NCBI GenBank assembly: GCA_949752735.1
Contig: OX457047.1
Coordinates: 38,274,741 to 38,338,740, forward strand
DNA length: 64,000 nucleotides
Direction: 5' to 3'
Source of the DNA: Lumbricus terrestris
Lineage: Eukaryota; Annelida; Clitellata; Crassiclitellata; Lumbricidae
Part shown: one piece after another, positions 35,420 to 48,923 of the stretch
Numbering within the stretch: position 1 is the first letter of the stretch
Layout of the letters: every line of letters starts with the position of its first letter
Notes under the pieces: model-generated
Databases searched by the model: none
The model's input: only the letters and a program-made list of their open reading frames with translations
What the model was told of the DNA's origin: nothing
Position numbers and translations under genes: made by a program

Positions 35420-38400
35420 CTGTCTCGTAAATCCACATTTGATGGCAAAGATATTTAGCAAAGAGTCAGATAATATTCAAAAGACGCACTCTGAAATAAA
35501 AATTTTACAGCAGCCCTACAGTATCCGTCTAAAAGTAGAAGTATGGCAAACCAGCAACAGCAAATTTTTAAACAGTTGCTTATGAATGTCAAAGATTATT
35601 CAGAGCAAGTGCTGCCAATTTTCAGTCTAATTTTTCAGTAATAATATCTTTCCAGAATTTAGACACAGCTCTATATAACAAAAGAAGTAAAGCCACTTGC
35701 AAACTAAGCATTTAAGCAAATTCCATATCTTCTAACTCAGAGAGTAAACAACAAGTGAGCTTTTTTGGAGATTAAATTTTTCAGTTGTGACACATAATGC
35801 AAAGTGCACATTGCATTAACAATGGAGGGACAGATTTTTTTATTAGCGTATGGTAATATCATTAGAAACCCAATAACATCTGTTATTAGGATTTCATATT
35901 ACTTCTTAACAAACTGAAGGCAAACAATGACTACAGAATTATTACAAAGGGGTAAAAATTAAATACAAAAGTCTAAAAGACAAATAATGAAGCTGAAAAT
36001 CAGGTAGAAAATTATCTCCAACTACAAACTTTCAGTTAAACAATATATTTCAAACTAATAAAATTTTATAATATATTTGCTGCAGAAAATAAATTCCAAA
36101 GTTTTAAAACTTTAGTCTATTAGAATAATAATTTTAGTCATTTAGCCTTCACAAAATGCATTTCACAAAATTTTTATTCTATTTTAGTAGTAGTCATTGC
36201 ATCTAGTTTCCATCCTTCACTCCTTCAACGAACAAGGTTATGCACAAACATGTGACAACACAGGAATGACGGCTATCACACTAATTTAATGCCAATATAT
36301 ATATTTAGCAAATCAAAAGAAAGCGCTGTTGTTGATTGACATAAAAATGCTATTATTTCAAAATGATTTTGATACTTTTGAAGTCAGTGAAATTTAAATA
36401 AAATCCCAAACAATACTTTAAAATATAATCTGCAAGGATGCCTGCAGGTTTAGAATTACTTAAAAGTAATGTCCAAAACAGCAGATATAAAAGTGACAGG
36501 ACCAGCAGTGACTGGAATGTTCGCTAACACGCTTACACAATCCTACATTTTCCATGCGCATAAAATAAAACTCCAGAACACATCCTTCTATCTCCTGGAC
36601 TTATGGCATGAAGTGGTCTTGCATAAAAAGTGAAGAACGCACTTTCAGTCCACACTTTGAAGCTCAGTAAGTCAGTGTGTTATGCTCAGCGAATTGACTG
36701 TACATTGTGTACAATTGATACATTTGCAAGTAGGCCTATAACAGTTTCCACGATTTAAGTCCATATATAATACTAAATAATTTTTTTAAATTCATTCAGT
36801 TGTGATCATTTCATGCCTAACATGTTGTTCTTTGCACTTTTTAACTACAGACTAATGTTATCGAGAAAGAAAGGGTCAATCCAGCCTCAGTGGGTCCACA
36901 TGACCATTTTGGATTGATTTTTTGACTTGTGCACCAATCACTCGAAAGTCATTCAGTTTGTACTGCTTGCTGTTATTTTGTATTTGGTTGATGCTCTGTC
37001 AATAAACGGCTACTACTACAAAATATTGTCACAATATTCTTACCTCATTATAACACACCAAAGCAATTACTTCCCTAGTGTGTTCCGACTATGTTTGTGA
37101 TTGTCACTCAGGGCGAGAATTGCTGGGGGCTGCGGGGTTCAAGTCCCCTTGTCTTTCTTAAGACCCCACTGCATACCATAACACCACATAAAGCAACGTC
37201 TTACCCCCAGTTATTTGTTTTTGTAGTTCTCATACAGTACTACTAAACAACATTTATTTAACTATGGATACTAGTTGCAAAAAACTAATTATGCTATAAC
37301 AGATGCAAATGCCTTACAATTCAATGCAAACACAATTGATAATAATTGACTGAATCATCAAACAACTGTTAAAATAGTTTCGATTAGTCATCAACAACAA
37401 AAAACAAAGGTGGATTAAAGCATAGATACTAGACACTACAGCTATTTACAACAGCCATGCAGACAACCACAAAGTACATCACACACGTGAAACAGAAGTC
37501 AGAGTGAAAACAAAGCCTTACAAGTATTAAGTTCTAATTTCGTATCAAAACGGTATCAATATGAAACAATTCTTTAAAAATGCATTTAACCTTAAAGAAC
37601 TTCGGCATCGAAAGCATATCATAGGCACAATACAAATTCGATAATACTAATAAAATCACTCATGTTGATAATACATTTAAGAACATAGTAGTTCTTTTCT
37701 AAATCATCTACCCCTGCTTCAAGAGCGGAGCTGTCAACGCACTCAGATGCAATTCCATGAGATCTCACAAACAGGGCAAGATCTCTTGAAGTCCTAGGCT
37801 ACATTTTCATTTTCTAATGGGTCGCTTTTAATTCATATGTATAATATAAGGTGAATTTGAACTGAAATTGTTTTCTGGAAATGCACAGGTTCATAGGTCT
37901 TAAAGTTTCGTTCACTCACAAGTGAGGTAGTTTTAATTAAATCAAATAATTAATTAATATTCATTGTTCAAGTCCACAACACACCTGACATGGTCTTTCA
38001 AAGCTAAGCATATGAGCTGAACGTATGTATGCATGGCAAGGATTCTAACCACAAGCTACAACTGGAGAGTTTAAAATTCATTTCGCGTTCGAGTTGACGC
38101 GTCAAGCCTGGCATTTTAAATCTTTATTTATAAACTGATTGCTGATTAACAGAGATCTGGTCAATTAAAAGAATTATTTTTGTCCGGTTTGGTTCTATAA
38201 TTCGAGCGCGTCTTTCGACTTGCAGTCCCCGTATGAACAATGTTGCCTAATACTTCTACCATACACTTCTCAGATGCAACCACAGATTCAATATAATACG
38301 AAATGGTTGCACAAATATACAGTTTGCCGTGCGCTAATTTTTCTGCGTAGCAAATATTTCATACGAAATGAAAATGTATGCTTTTGAAGCGAAATTATTT

Positions 38401-39887
38401 CTTTGAACTCTATGTAACCCAAGGCGCACCACAATGGCCGAGCACCTAACAATTAACGAGCCAAAAGTCGGCGACAAAAGTGATTATAGATAGCAAATCA
38501 TACCAAATAAAGTGCATGTGGCAAATTTTAACAATTTTATCATTATCAGTTCAAATAGAAAGTGAAAATTAATCGAAGTAAAGAGAAAAATGAACGAATT
38601 TTGTACCATCCAAACGTCGTTAACTTCCGTATCACAAACGAAATACTACTACTCTGTCGCCAATAAATGAGTCCGACGTGATTTTCTCAAGTACACTTTA
38701 ATTGGTTAAAATAAAACTCCAATTAAGAGCAAAGTCAGTTTGCAGCAACAAGTTTTTACTTATATTTTCTGTGCATTGTCATTAGAAGAGAATTGATTGA
38801 TTAGTATAAATACATATTCCACCAATAATGATGTGACGCGGATCGATCCCGACCTCGAGGCAAAATGGCTGCCGATGTCATAAACTGGTATGTAAGTATG
38901 TGGGTGCATGTCAAGAAAGCTGAATTGAAGAATAAATCTGTGTAAAAATTCACACAAGCGCTGAAGGGAGGGAAGGCTACACTATAGAAGCTGCATTAAA
39001 GAAGTCATCTTTCACTGCGTTAACTCAAATTACTTCCAGTAGGTTCGTTTAATTATCAAAGATTCATCGACATTAAGCTAAGTGCAATGATCCGGTGTTC
39101 TGCATTTGGCTTTCGAATGATCCTTTAGAAATTTGACGTTTGCGAACGATGATTTTCAAGTGAAGCGTTTCTGGTTTGTTTTCTCTAATCCTGCAAATTT
39201 TAAACTCTTTAATGTTGAAACCCAAGCCTACAATCAGTAGCCTAGTAAGGCGACGATAATTCCCTCTGCATCGATGCATTAGGCTTTTACAACTTTTTCT
39301 TTCCAATTCGTCAGAGGGAGTCTCTCGCACTGAGTCGCACATCAACAATAACAGCGATTTTTCTATAACCGGCTAAAAATAAATAACCCGTTTTAATCAA
39401 TCTTCCTGGGCCAATAATTCGACTGTAGTTTCCGATTGTGCATGGAGGGTCAGAATTATCAAAAAATTATGCATTCCGTTTCTTGGAAATGGCCAAGATT
39501 GTCCTCGTAAGGCTACACAAAATCATTCAAATGTAGGATAGGCTACAATTCTAAATGGATTTGTGGAGTTGAAGAAGTATACTTTTATTCAGTTTTTGTA
39601 ATAGTAAAAAAGTATCGATATCATTCGATTGGGAGTAGGCCTTAATTAATTTAGACCTACTATGGAGCATGGAAGGGGAAAGAATTTGCCCCCTCCAAAC
39701 GTTAGAACGGTCCATGCATAATATTGCGTTGCATCAATAGGCCTACTCATACGTCAAAGGCCTACTCCGCTTCAACATTCGCTTGATGTAGGCTATACAA
39801 AGGAGCACACAAAATAGCATAACAAATTACAATGGCTCAAATCGTGGCTGGGTTGTCATGGACGGCGTCCAGGCACTTCTTTTTCAA
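35420..39887. other. Upstream / 5' region of the dve-like gene
   Basis: AT-rich, no SINE, LINE or TIR element that I can identify. A candidate small plus-strand start lies at 38863 (see findings). Non-coding first exons of the dve-like gene should be sought here. Confidence 0.4.
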
Positions 39888-40560
39888 ATCTGAACGCCAT
39901 CCTGCCACATGCAGTCACTAAGACTCCCAAACATCACCACATAACCCCTGTTCTCAAGTCTCTTCATTGGCTAAAAGTTTCTCAGCGCATCCATTACAAA
40001 ATTGTTTCTCTAACTTACAACGCTCTTCAAACCTCTCAGCCCTCCTACATTCGTCAACTAATCACCATTCAACCGCACAGGTCTACGCGCTCATCATCAT
40101 ATCTTTCTCTCTCTCGGCCTCCAGTATCATCCTCTCTGAAATTCTGCGACCGCTCCTTAGTCTATGCTGCACCAGCTCTTTGGAACGGACTCCCAACATA
40201 CCTCCGCCTGTTCGCTCACCCTCCTATCTCTCCTGCAGTCTCACCTCCAAATTCAACCTCTCCTCCGCTTGCACTCTCCTCTGCTGCATTCCATTCACGA
40301 CTGAAAACCGAACTTTTCAACCTATCCTATCCAGATTCCAATCAAGTTCCATCACCCAACCATCACCGACAACCACCGTAGCACCACGCTGTCTCCTCGG
40401 CTTGACCTCCCCAGATTTTGACCTGGCACCGGAACGAAAACGGCAGCTCTGGCTATTGCGGACTTGATTTGATATAGCGCCGGTGAATAAGCTGGTCTCC
40501 CTGACGTGGCTTTTGTGGGCGCTGAGAAATTCTCGAAGATTTACATTACATTACATTTAC
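39888..40560 (+). mobile_element. Non-LTR retrotransposon 3' end (same family, copy 2)
   Basis: One open frame from about 39908 to a stop at 40379 reads ITPVLKSLHWLKVSQRIHYK ... PALWNGLPTYLR ... FNLSYPDSN, in a different frame from the ATG-led 39967-40467 reading. A 3' UTR shared with 50875-51030 follows, ending in (ACATT)n. Confidence 0.85.
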
Positions 40561-41594
40561 ATGCTAGACCGGCACAGCCCGGAAGGTAAGGAGCGCGGGC
40601 GTTCAATCACTTTTTGTTTCTACACTCTAAGCACTGCATGCAAATATTACACACGCATCGCTTTGTATGATCCGCCGCAATTCGACACCTCCTCCTTCAT
40701 CGACTCTCTCGATCGTGCGTTTCTGGCACTGTATTTAATTTAGTTTCAGCCTGCGTCATCTCGATCCATGCCTGCAGAGCCTTCTTGAAGGCTCTGCATG
40801 CCTGTCGAAGCCTTAATTCAGACCTCTGCTTGCACCTCAACCCTGTCTCCCGCGGTGTCCCAGATGGAACTATCATGATGACTTGTGTGATCTCTGAAGC
40901 ATAGCGTCAAATGAGTAACTTTGAGAGGAAGTCACGTGTAGGCCTACGACGTGTCAACGAATTCATGTTGTTTGGCCTTAGTGCGGGCAATAAAAGACAG
41001 AAAGCTCCCGGATTGTTCAAGTTATATGTACAAGCAACAAACTTTTAATTTTTAAAGGTTGAGCAATTTAAAAAATAATCTGATATACAAACACCTATGA
41101 ATATGTTTGTAAATACTGAAATTTAGTCAACTTTGTAAAAGTCGACAACGCCGTCTTTTGGGCTACGTTATGCACAATTAGGCTAAACGTGGTACAAATT
41201 GGCGTGTTTTTCGCGAGCAAATCGTTGATATGGGTTACCAGCTGCTTTATACTTCCGCTTACGCTGTAAATGTTAATAATAATAATAATTGTTGTAATAT
41301 AATCTATCTCACAATTATATTAATGATATTACCATTCGGGAGTAAATCGTTCAATTGGCGGTTATGTGTCTTCTTATTTTCGTCCATATTATAAACGCTG
41401 TATCGAAGTGTGCAATATTATTAAGAACTCCGCAATATAGGCCCTATACAACTCTCTCCGGCACGGGTAGGCCTATTCGTAGACAGCGGCTCCTAATGAG
41501 CATTGGACCCATAGCGGTGAAAAATGGTCTACGAATACGCTTATGATAGTTGATTGGAGTAAGTGCATATTTTTTGCCAGATAGGGGTGCTTAG

Positions 41595-41790
41595 CAGGTT
41601 TTTTTAACGTGCAGTTTTTCACAAAATGTGCAGTTCTGAACGGATTTGTGCAGTTGTAGAATCACTTCTGTACGGCTAAAACTAGTTTAAAAAGGTGGTT
41701 GTCCTCGGATTGGAAGAAATTTGCCATAGAGGATTGGGAAAGAAAAGGAGTTAATTGTGTAGTGTGAAAAATGCCTTTAAAACAGCCCTG
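41595..41790. mobile_element. hAT-type non-autonomous element, family CAGGGCTGTTTTTA (copy 2)
   Basis: Ends CAGGTTTTTTTAACGTGCAG and (reverse) CAGGGCTGTTTTAAAGGC, with a perfect 8-bp flank duplication GTGCTTAG at 41587-41594 and 41791-41798. Inverted orientation relative to copies at 3635 and 60926. Confidence 0.85.
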
Positions 41791-42924
41791 GTGCTTAGTG
41801 AGGTCAAGGCTTGAGGTCTTCATGCATAGGTGGAGACTTGGTACGAACTTTGGGGGACGGCCGAAGGACGATCGCGGAGGCGCGAAGCACTGAGCAGCGG
41901 AATGGACTTGGGCAGGGATGTGCCCCTCTCCAAATGTCGAATATTTTTATTTACACCTGCAATGGTAGCATTTGGGCTGTCATTTTAAAGAAATTGCTCA
42001 TCATTCCAGTGCTAATAGTCCTAGTTTATGAATTCAAAAGTTCACCCTCATTGTTGTAATCTTTGAAATTTGGACTGTGATCTCAAAATTTTTTCTTGTT
42101 GTTCTTTTTGTGGAAAGAAACGAAAATACATACATACTGACATACCCAACCATGTGACCCGTTAATTCTAAAAGAAGCACATTGGCTCTGGGTATTACAA
42201 CCTTGAAAAAGCTCTTGCAGGTTTCATTGAAATAGGCGAGTTGCTACCTGCTGGACAGTTTGGAACCGCTTGGATGAGAATGAATGGCATCCCCTGGACA
42301 TTTTCCCCCTCATACAAAGTTTTAGGATTCATAGACTGGGGTGATAATGTCCTACCCTGGGGAAATAATGTCCAGGAGCTTTTGTCCTAAGGAGATAATG
42401 TCCAGGGGATAATGTCCGTTTACCATGGCATTGCACCTGCAATGTCCTGCATGTCTGTTTTCTCAAGTGCAAATACAAGAATTGGTTCTTGTTGTTGTTA
42501 AAAGTGGGTCGAGATTGTTTCTGAAAATTCATGACTATCGATGTTGATGCAAAAGGCCACTCATGTGCAAGTATAATTAAAGATAACTTGATGCTACTAA
42601 AGTTGTTTAGTGGTGATTTGATTGTAAATCGAGGCTAAATTACCAGCCTGTTTAATTTGGTCAGCCAGTGCCATGTGAAGACAATGCGAAGTGTACAAAC
42701 GGGTTAAATGCAGACTAAATCACATTAGCTTAATGTACTTGGAAGAAGCCAGAGCCAACAACATTTTGCTGTCAGTCATTGACAAAATGCTCTTTTAACT
42801 CTTCATAAAATTTTAGTTATAGCACTGGACCAAATTAACTATGATGTCGATGTAGTCGCCTGATTGCAGTTCATGAGTCGTTAAATTCACGTAGTTGTGT
42901 GAATGCTGATAAGTGGTACCGGTA

Positions 42925-43240
42925 AGTCTTCCACTGTTTTACACGAGGCGACACAGTATCAAGATTTGCCAGAAAAGGCAGCTGCAGCCTGCAAAGCCTG
43001 GATTAGTATCCAGTGGTCACTGAAGCATTGATGAATCTATGTGAAGTCACAGATGATATCAATAAAGCAGTGCATAATTTGTCATAGATGTCAGTTTTAG
43101 AATGGTTTGCCATTAACATGTATGATAGGACTAGTGATTGCACTGAACTGAACACAGCACTTGAGCAACTCTTTAGTCTTTACCAAGAACTCATGTACAC
43201 TCTAATTGTTACCACCTGCATCAGATGCTTTTATTTAACA
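42925..43240 (+). pseudogene. Degenerate fragment of a repetitive LYDRTS-type ORF family
   Basis: One plus frame reads SRFARKGSCSLQSLD, a PVVTEALMNL stretch, a stop, then LEWFAINMYDRTSDCTELN and ALEQLF. I recall a repetitive invertebrate ORF family with FAG+GKK, W...PEVT and ERFVVLMYDRTS...VN.AR..LF in this order; the match is from memory and its function is unknown to me. Internal stops make it non-functional. Confidence 0.5.
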
Positions 43241-44344
43241 TTGCAAAGGAACAACTTTTCAAGGAGTATGCTGTTATGGTGATTGCCTAAATAAAGAACA
43301 GAGGCATAACCAGGAGGTGTAGCCTAGATGTTAGAAAGTTACCAGTACTCTTCTAGGCACACTTGCACAGCTTTGTGTTGATGTGATGGAAAAAATTTCC
43401 AACAAGATTAGCCTGAATGAGTCAACTCAAATGGCACAGAATATATGATTATAGTTTTAAAATCATTTAATAATAATAAATCAAACACAGGATAAAATGT
43501 AAAAATAGAGAATCTGAAGAGTGAAAAGATGATTAATTCAGCCACTGCTAGCAATTACACTAATGTGTTAGTTAACAGTGCCAGTCCAAAGCCAGGGTGG
43601 ATGACGATTGGCCATTCAATTATTTAATTAATATATAAATTGCAGCAGACATATGGTATCTGAGCTTGGCTATTTCTGAGATTACAGATAATGTGAAAAT
43701 GGGTAATTGTAAGGAAAATTAAAAATTTGCAGAATTCAATGTACTCATTTTTCTTTTTCTCCAGAATTTTTTAGCATGTCAGGTTTATCACCATTTTTTC
43801 CTGATTCTAAACATGTCTTTCTTCAGGTGAACAACGTACAAATGACTATTTGTCAACCAGCTATGTGTGTGGTAGGAACATTATGACCTAAAGTAGTAAA
43901 CTAGATTGATAACTGACCAGTCAGACGAAACAGATATACTTGTCAAATACACGATGAGTATATCTCGGCCAAGTCAAGCTATCAGCAGACTTGACAGAAA
44001 CATGATGAAATATGCTGTGTTCCATTGCAATGTGCTCTTTGTTTAGCACTAGCAAGCAGTAGGCCTAATAGTGCACTAGTACAAGATTGGAAAATTCAGT
44101 ATGAGATATCTCAACCACTGAATATTCATTTTAGGTTTTTAGCACTTTTTATGCACTGAAAAAGTCAAAATATAGGATGATTGTGTGCAGAAATGCCATT
44201 AATAGCATTGGATGCAAAATTTTGATGCTAATATTATATGGGTAACAAGTCTGTGAAAAACCATCCATGACTGCCACACTCATTAAAAAAAACATTTTTG
44301 ACACTGTTACTTTCTGAAAACAAAACCCCATCAAAGCATTGTGC

Positions 44345-44348
<4 letters not shown>

Positions 44349-44413
<65 letters not shown>

Positions 44414-44459
44414 TACTATGTATATATAGTATCTGATATATATGTATATCAGAAACTAT
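44349..44459. repeat. (TA)n and TAGTATCTGATA hairpin
   Basis: About 30 TA units, then TCAGATACTATG and its inverted partner CATAGTATCTGA-like around TATATA. Confidence 0.9.
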
Positions 44460-45073
44460 ATATATTATATTGAAATAGGCTTACTGATCGCTGAATATTG
44501 AGAATCTAAATATAGGCCTAAAATGAATATTAAGGCACCTTTAACATTTAATATAACTAAAAATACTAGGCACACACTAAAAATAATTATAGTTTTGAAA
44601 TCTATGAAAGAAACTGTACACGTAGAAATAAAATAATATGAATTCATATAACAGCTCTGGGGATGTTGAACCTTGACAAGTTGAGATCTCGAAGTTTTTG
44701 CGAAATGCTTTTGGAGGTTGGGAGTTACGAAAGCTATGATATCTTGGAAAGCAATTAAAGTATTTCAACAATATTTTGAACTTCAATATCCAATGCATGT
44801 TGCAACGTGTGGTTAAATTTTCAGCCAATTCGGAGGTGGTCGAGTAGGAGCTTTCCTCAAAATCGTTTGAGTTGAGGTGGCTCGAGTGACCTAGCTCTGA
44901 GCTGAAAAAGTCGAATAATTTTTTTCCTGTTTCTCAGGATGTTCATATATCAGGTTTTGATCAGCTTTGTTTCCTGATTCCAAAAATGTCTTTCTTTTGC
45001 TTGTACATCAAATTTGAACAATTCTACACTAAGAAAACCAACTACCTTGGCAATGAGTGCCAATGACCTTCAT

Positions 45074-45417
45074 CAGGGATGACACTCATAGCTTTTTCCA
45101 CCTAGATCTACTTTTTCGTCTTAATCTAGGTTTCTAGGTTTTTTTTGCTGAGATCTAGGTTTTTTCGTTTGCAGATTTTCTTACATTTTCCCGAAATATA
45201 AACTTTTTCGGTGAAAATGTACGAAACAGTAGTAAAAAGGATGATTTAAGGCAAATTTATGACTTTAGAGCGAAAGACTAAAAAAGACTTTAAAAAGGTC
45301 GTCAGAAATTTCAAGCCCGAAAATTCAATGTATTTTTCAAACATTTTCCGATCTAGCCTTTTCTATTTTTTTTCGGTCGGATTTGACCTGTTTTAAAAAT
45401 CAGAGTGGCATCCATTG
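45074..45417. mobile_element. Possible TIR element (GGATGnCACTC ends)
   Basis: Left CAGGGATGACACTCATAG and right (reverse) CAATGGATGCCACTCTG are imperfect inverted ends; the interior carries GACTAAAAAAGAC and AAAAGGTCGTCAGAAATTTC, modules seen in the 10262 and 48924 elements. No flank duplication found. Confidence 0.45.
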
Positions 45418-45605
45418 CATTATTGCGCGATCTTCATTCAAACCAATATTAGGATACATCTAAACGTCACTGGGAGACATGTGTGAATCAAAAATTAAGG
45501 AATATCGACAGACTGCAATGTTTGCCCTGAACTGCATGTAGCAATCTCTGCATTGAGGGCTCGGGACACGATCTACTAGACCTATTAGACTAGCCTACTG
45601 GTGAA

Positions 45606-45874
45606 CAGTGGCGTAGCCAAGGCCCCAAGGGCGTTTCGGGGTTAAAACCCCCATTGGCTTCGGAAAAGTTTTTTAAAGGGTATTTATCCACTTAAATAAG
45701 AAAGAACAAAACAGTTGCTTGTAGTAACAATAGTTTTCTTACTTTATTCTCGTTGTTACTTTATTCCATTTTTATCTACTGTAATACTGATGGGTTGGTG
45801 CCATGAAGGGCATCCGGCCAGGCCATAAAACCCTCAAACCCCTCCCCCATAATAAATTCCTGGCTACGCCACTG
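45606..45874. mobile_element. hAT-type non-autonomous element, family CAGTGGCGTAGCCAGG (copy 1)
   Basis: Ends CAGTGGCGTAGCCAAG and (reverse) CAGTGGCGTAGCCAGG; perfect 8-bp duplication CTGGTGAA at 45598-45605 and 45875-45882. The interior is shared with 58643-58894. Confidence 0.9.
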
Positions 45875-45986
45875 CTGGTGAATGTTTAATTGCTGATTTT
45901 TAATAATTATTTACCACACCCATGCACCCAGTAATTTATCATGCCTTTAGATTACTTAAAAAATAGAGTAAGTAGCTAAAAAAATA

Positions 45987-46136
45987 CACACACGCACGCG
46001 TAAATGCACACACACCTACACAAACCTACACACACATGTGCACACACACAAACACCTAAACTCACACACATACTTAAACACAGACACCCACCCACACACC
46101 CACACCTACCCCAACACACACACACACACACACACC
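45987..46136. repeat. CA-rich imperfect repeat
   Basis: Degenerate CACACA/CCTACA array ending in a pure (CA)n. Confidence 0.85.
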
Positions 46137-46417
46137 GTTTTGTGCTTCTCGATAAATGTAATTGAGAGTCAAAAACGATATCAGCAAAACATGAACAGAA
46201 CAGGAACTTCGATAATTAAATGTCTCACAAGGAAGACGACTAGGGTTGCAAGTTCTTCCAGGAAGCACCACATGCTTAAAAAATACCCAGCTCCGTGATA
46301 CCCTCTGATTAACTCCTTGCAGCAAGCATCTATCCGCATTAACACTTTGATGACCAGGTCATAGTAAATATGAGCAGACACCAATCAAACAAATCGTCAT
46401 TAAAGGGTTAACTATAC

Positions 46418-46690
46418 ATGTCGCTGTATTGGAGCAAGACTGCATGCTCTTTAGGCCAACAACCACACATACCCACAATGTGTACCCTTCGGTCGGCGGA
46501 CCAAGTCGAGCTTCTGGTCCCCCGCTCGCGGACTGCTATCCGACAGTGCCCTTCATTCTTGGTCACTGGTCCTACAACCTGGAATGGCCTTGTTACACTG
46601 TGCTTAGTGCCCAGGGACCACTCCATCCTGTTCCTGAAGAATTACAAAACTGTCCTATTTAGCCGTTGTTGGGCCGGGCACACTTCCTAT
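46418..46690 (+). mobile_element. LINE C-terminal fragment
   Basis: One frame reads RSADQVELLVPRSRTAIRQC ... GPTTWNGL ... FLKNYKTVLFS, the same region as 20660-20780 of the LINE remnant but a different copy, with a frame change near 46490. Confidence 0.75.
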
Positions 46691-46699
46691 TAGCCTATC

Positions 46700-48915
46700 T
46701 TGAAGACGCACTATAACAAACTCACTACATAAATAACTAAAATTATCAGCTTCCCCAAATAACCTATTAATTGTGGTATGGAAGTTTCGCCCCTCTTAGA
46801 ACTCAGTTACCAGAGGTGAATATAGATAACTGGTTAACCATTGCAGGGAGTAATTTACTCTAATTCCAAGTAGATATTTCAATTGTGCATTGTTCAGTTA
46901 CACGATACCATCAGCCACATCCTGTTCCCAAGTAATTAGCCTAATATCATGTAAATCAATCCAGGCTTCATTTGACACGAGAACTGTATTTACCAAAATG
47001 CAAATGAATATCAGTGTCATACAGAACAATAGCTATGTACACATCCAAAATCTATATTCAAATTTTACAATAGCAATTTATAGCAAAGTCCACGACCAGT
47101 GTCACAAAAGTCGCATGACTCTTCAGACTTGCAAATCAACGAACTTCCAATAACGTTTCCTCACTACTCATCTTTTCAATGTTTCTCTGGCATTAACAAT
47201 TTAATACCAACAATGCTATTTGGTAATGTAATCATAACAAGGAAAATATGTTTGAAATGTTAACTGAGATCAATGTAACATCATTACTATCAATTTTACA
47301 CAAGTGGTTTTCGCGATTCGCAACGCAAATTTGTTCGTTCTGACTTACCCTACTATGCAACTCATTGTTTGCTCAATGCAGAAACTTTCTATGCATAGCT
47401 GCATACATTCAGCGACTAAGGATAGTACAGTAGAAACAGTTAGGAGACATCTGCTAATTTACCAATATAACAATGCACAACATACAATGGTTCCTGTTAC
47501 TGGTAATCAGTGGTCAAAGTAGCTTGGGTGAGCAGTGGAAACGCCAACTGTGAGCAGTGGGAACGCTGATGAAGTTTTATTGGGAACGCTCATGTTTCCA
47601 GGGTTCCATGCATGGTGAGCAGTGGGAACACAAGCCAAGAAATTCAAGAGCAGTGGGAACACTGTTCCCACCCATTAGAAACGCTGCTGGTAATTGAAAT
47701 CAGAAGGGAAGCTGCACACCCACTCCCCCATCCTCTCCTCCAACCAAACCCCTTCCTCCTTCATCTCTAAAGTCCCCATCTCTCACATTCTCCTCATAAC
47801 TTCATCTCTTTCACCTCTTACCCATTTTCTATCTTCTCATTCAAGGATTGTATGAAGAATCCTTGCTTCTCATCCTTCAATAATCCGACCATTCACATTT
47901 TGGGTCTGTAAATCAGTTGCCTTTACGAAATCCTCTTCTAATTTCGAGCAGAGAAATTGAAAGGGCACTATATAAATTACCACTGATTGACTGAATTTTT
48001 CATTCTACCTTCAACAACACAATGCAGAAAATGCAAAAAAAACACGAATGAAGGGAAAGGACAAGAATTCTTGTTAAACTTTAACATGGATCAATTTTGC
48101 AAATAAGTAAAACACCTTAATACTTGCTACTCCTCCAGGCAACCAGCTAAAAGACCTAGTAGGTAAAATGCTGACAGTTAAACCTTTTGTAATTTCTAAT
48201 AATTTATATGTTATAAATGTTTCTCATATATTACAGCATATTTGCTGTGTCCGGACATAAATTTTGTGCGTCTGGACAATTTGCAGCGAGCAATTCGGAG
48301 CAGATCGACAAAATATTTTTATTATATAAAAGTTGGATGGATGAAAATATTGTTGCTCAAACAGAAATTGAATTGATGAAAATAATTCTTGCTAATATAG
48401 AAGTTGGATTGATAAGAATAATTTCTTGGCCGCTCCAAATTGTCCGGAGTCGCTGTGTTGACACAATTCCAAATCATTACTTCAAAACGTACCAATCATG
48501 TCTAGCTGTAGTCCACAATGACTGCTATATTACCAAATGCATGTTGTCATAGACGTCCATAGGTGCTCAAACCACATTAATATGTCCAAATCCACACATT
48601 ACTTTTAAAAATGCGCATCAGAAACAAGTGATTTGACGTTAGAACAAACAGAAAAATTTCAGCTTAAAGTCGATTACCTACCCCAATCACATGCACTACT
48701 AATCCCAAATCTAGAAGCAAAAATAAATATGATAAAACAGTGTAACTTCATTTTAATATGTCATCATCAAGTACCACAACAAGTGCAGCAGAGAGCTGCA
48801 TGGCGCTACGTATAAATCCCACCTTACACTATTGGAGGTAAATACACCACGATACCTACAAAAAGCAGTAGAATAGAAGCAAGACGCTACAACGTAGCCT
48901 GGAATATGGGCGGTT
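46700..48915. other. Unassigned intergenic sequence
   Basis: Short open frames only, none resembling an exon of a family I know. A cluster of AGCAGTGGGAAC motifs lies at 47531-47696 and a pyrimidine-rich block at 47710-47830. Confidence 0.5.
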
Positions 48916-48923
48916 GACCAGCA

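Noticed and set aside
37090..37160. Possible tRNA gene (GGTTCAAGTCCC B-box-like)
   Set aside because: No A-box and no cloverleaf could be drawn; probably a chance match or old SINE remnant.
39967..40467. 166-aa ATG-led frame in the second LINE copy
   Set aside because: Wrong frame; the conserved LHWLK...ALWNGLP reading is in another frame and has no nearby ATG.
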